Assembly: GCA_018242465.1 (NCBI GenBank)
Contig: JAFEBY010000080.1
Location: 1 to 45,624 of the forward strand
From: Pseudomonadota bacterium
Lineage (GTDB): Bacteria > Pseudomonadota > Gammaproteobacteria > Xanthomonadales > Xanthomonadaceae
DNA: 45,624 nt
Direction of reading: 5' to 3'
In this document: piece after piece, positions 44,845 to 45,624 of the stretch
Layout of the letters: each line of letters opens with the position of its first letter
How positions within the stretch are numbered: the stretch's first letter is position 1
Notes under the pieces: generated by a model
Told to the model about the DNA's origin: nothing
Database searches by the model: none
The model's input: the letters and a program-made list of their open reading frames with translations, nothing else
Program-made: the position numbers and the translations under genes

Positions 44845-45624
44845 ATGCAGCGAACGACGGCGACAACCGGGCGAAAGGCGACGATTCTCCTCGCCGGGCT
44901 GGTGCTGGCCGCCTGTACGCGCACGCCGTCGCAGGTGGACGCCGATTCGGCTGAAGCGCTACGTCGCGGCATCGTGACCGTCGGTGGCGACGAACAATCA
45001 CATTACAACCTGAACTGGACGCCGCCGCTTGCAAGGCTCGATGGCACGACCGTCGCCGAGGCCCTGCGCTCGGCCCGACGCCAGTTGCAGCGAGGTCATG
45101 TTTATCAGGACGCGGACTCCGCATTGCCCCTGCTGTTCGCGGTATTGCGTGACGACCCGGCCAATGCCGATGCCTTGGAATTGCGCCAGCGTGCGCTTGA
45201 TCAATTGATCGCGCGGGGCGATGCCGCAATCCGCGACAACGCCGGCGACTGGCCGGGCGCGGCTGCCGAAGCGCACCAGGTCGCTGCGGTCCTGCGCGTC
45301 GCGAGCGCCAACGATCCCGGCGTCCAGCGCTATCTCGGCCGGCTCGATGCCTCGGACGGGCTGGATGCGCTGCTGCTGCTCGGCGAGCGCGATCTTGTCG
45401 AAGGACGTCTGGGGGAAATCGGCGTCGGCGCCCGCACCGACTTCGGGGAGGTGTTGCGTAACCGCCCCGGGGATGTGCGCGCGATCGCCGGGCTGGAGAG
45501 AACCCGCGACGCGATGATCGCGCAGGCGCAGGTTGCCGCCGATGCCCACGATTACGCCAACGTGGTGACGTGGATGCGCCATGCGCAGGCCACGGATGGC
45601 GATCCGCAGGTCATCGCGGCGGCA
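44845..45624 (+). CDS. Lipoprotein of unknown function (partial, runs off the window)
   Basis: The open frame from 44845 continues to the window end (260 codons seen). It begins with a lipoprotein signal peptide, MQRTTATTGRKATILLAGLV then LAAC (acylated C24), and the mature part is Ala/Arg/Asp-rich and helical, with a TPR-like pattern (QRGHVYQDADSALPLLFAVL, DDPANADALELRQRALDQLI). An in-frame ATG at 44827 is an alternative start. It is divergent from rnd. I cannot identify the C-terminal domain because it is outside the window; relatives I recall in this position are longer proteins with an SUMF1-like domain, but that is only a weak memory-based guess. Confidence 0.75.
   Translation, partial: MQRTTATTGRKATILLAGLVLAACTRTPSQVDADSAEALRRGIVTVGGDEQSHYNLNWTPPLARLDGTTVAEALRSARRQLQRGHVYQDADSALPLLFAVLRDDPANADALELRQRALDQLIARGDAAIRDNAGDWPGAAAEAHQVAAVLRVASANDPGVQRYLGRLDASDGLDALLLLGERDLVEGRLGEIGVGARTDFGEVLRNRPGDVRAIAGLERTRDAMIAQAQVAADAHDYANVVTWMRHAQATDGDPQVIAAA

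Noticed and set aside
1-45624. Insertion sequences, prophage genes, toxin-antitoxin pairs, CRISPR repeats
   Set aside because: No transposase, integrase, phage structural or Cas-like frame and no regularly spaced direct repeat was seen.

Overview
The window looks like a chromosomal segment of a GC-rich gammaproteobacterium in the order Xanthomonadales (Lysobacteraceae/Xanthomonadaceae or a close relative). The evidence is gene order (rpsT | murJ-ribF-ileS-lspA-ispH; rpsP-rimM-trmD-rplS; mutS | pncC, lexA-recA-recX-alaS-csrA), a LexA box of the TTAG-N6-TACTA type described in Xylella/Xanthomonas, and an emrR-emrC-emrA-emrB pump operon like the one known in Stenotrophomonas. Genus cannot be decided by eye. 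I see no insertion sequence, prophage, CRISPR array or replication origin; nearly everything is chromosomal core with small lineage-specific insertions.

Layout. 1-7284: rpsT (partial, minus), then the lipid II flippase/riboflavin kinase/Ile-tRNA synthetase/signal peptidase II/HMBPP reductase run. 7334-10504: tRNA-Thr(CGT) with promoter and terminator, radA, a DUF817 membrane protein and an unknown six-segment membrane protein. 10514-15401: an emrRCAB-type tripartite efflux operon (minus) with a MarR regulator and candidate operator. 15425-21049: a CcsA/HemX-like membrane protein divergent from ffh, a serine hydrolase (minus) sitting between ffh and rpsP, then rpsP-rimM-trmD-rplS. 21087-24478: an MFS pump, a MATE pump and the Hsp15-like RNA-binding protein. 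24515-28223: a DUF4424 secreted protein, an Lrp-type regulator divergent from a Cys/Met PLP enzyme, and a YncE-like beta-propeller gene whose 3' end is shifted at a run of eight G. 28228-32232: an MltB-type lytic transglycosylase, a DUF937 protein, and a WYL regulator/GST/GFA detoxification unit with a perfect palindrome between regulator and GST. 32307-41302: mutS, pncC (cinA), YchJ, lexA-recA-recX, alaS, csrA. 41382-45624: tRNA-Ser(GCT), a methyltransferase, an NlpC/P60 lipoprotein, rnd and the start of a lipoprotein running off the window.

How the genes work together. Three themes dominate: translation (S20, IleRS, SRP, S16/L19 with their maturation factors, AlaRS, two tRNAs), genome integrity (RadA, MutS, LexA, RecA, RecX), and envelope/efflux functions. 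Local regulatory logic can be read at four places: the MarR-controlled pump, the Lrp/PLP-enzyme pair, the WYL/GST/GFA unit, and the LexA-controlled lexA promoter. The rpsP, rplS and ffh promoters share a -10 plus initially transcribed sequence (TATAAT/TATACT, four bases, then GGCTTACC or GGCTATCC).

I did not find a clearly new multi-gene system. The most worthwhile leads are the poly-G frameshift in the beta-propeller gene, the WYL-GST-GFA palindrome, the shared promoter signature, and two uncharacterised membrane genes read together with radA.
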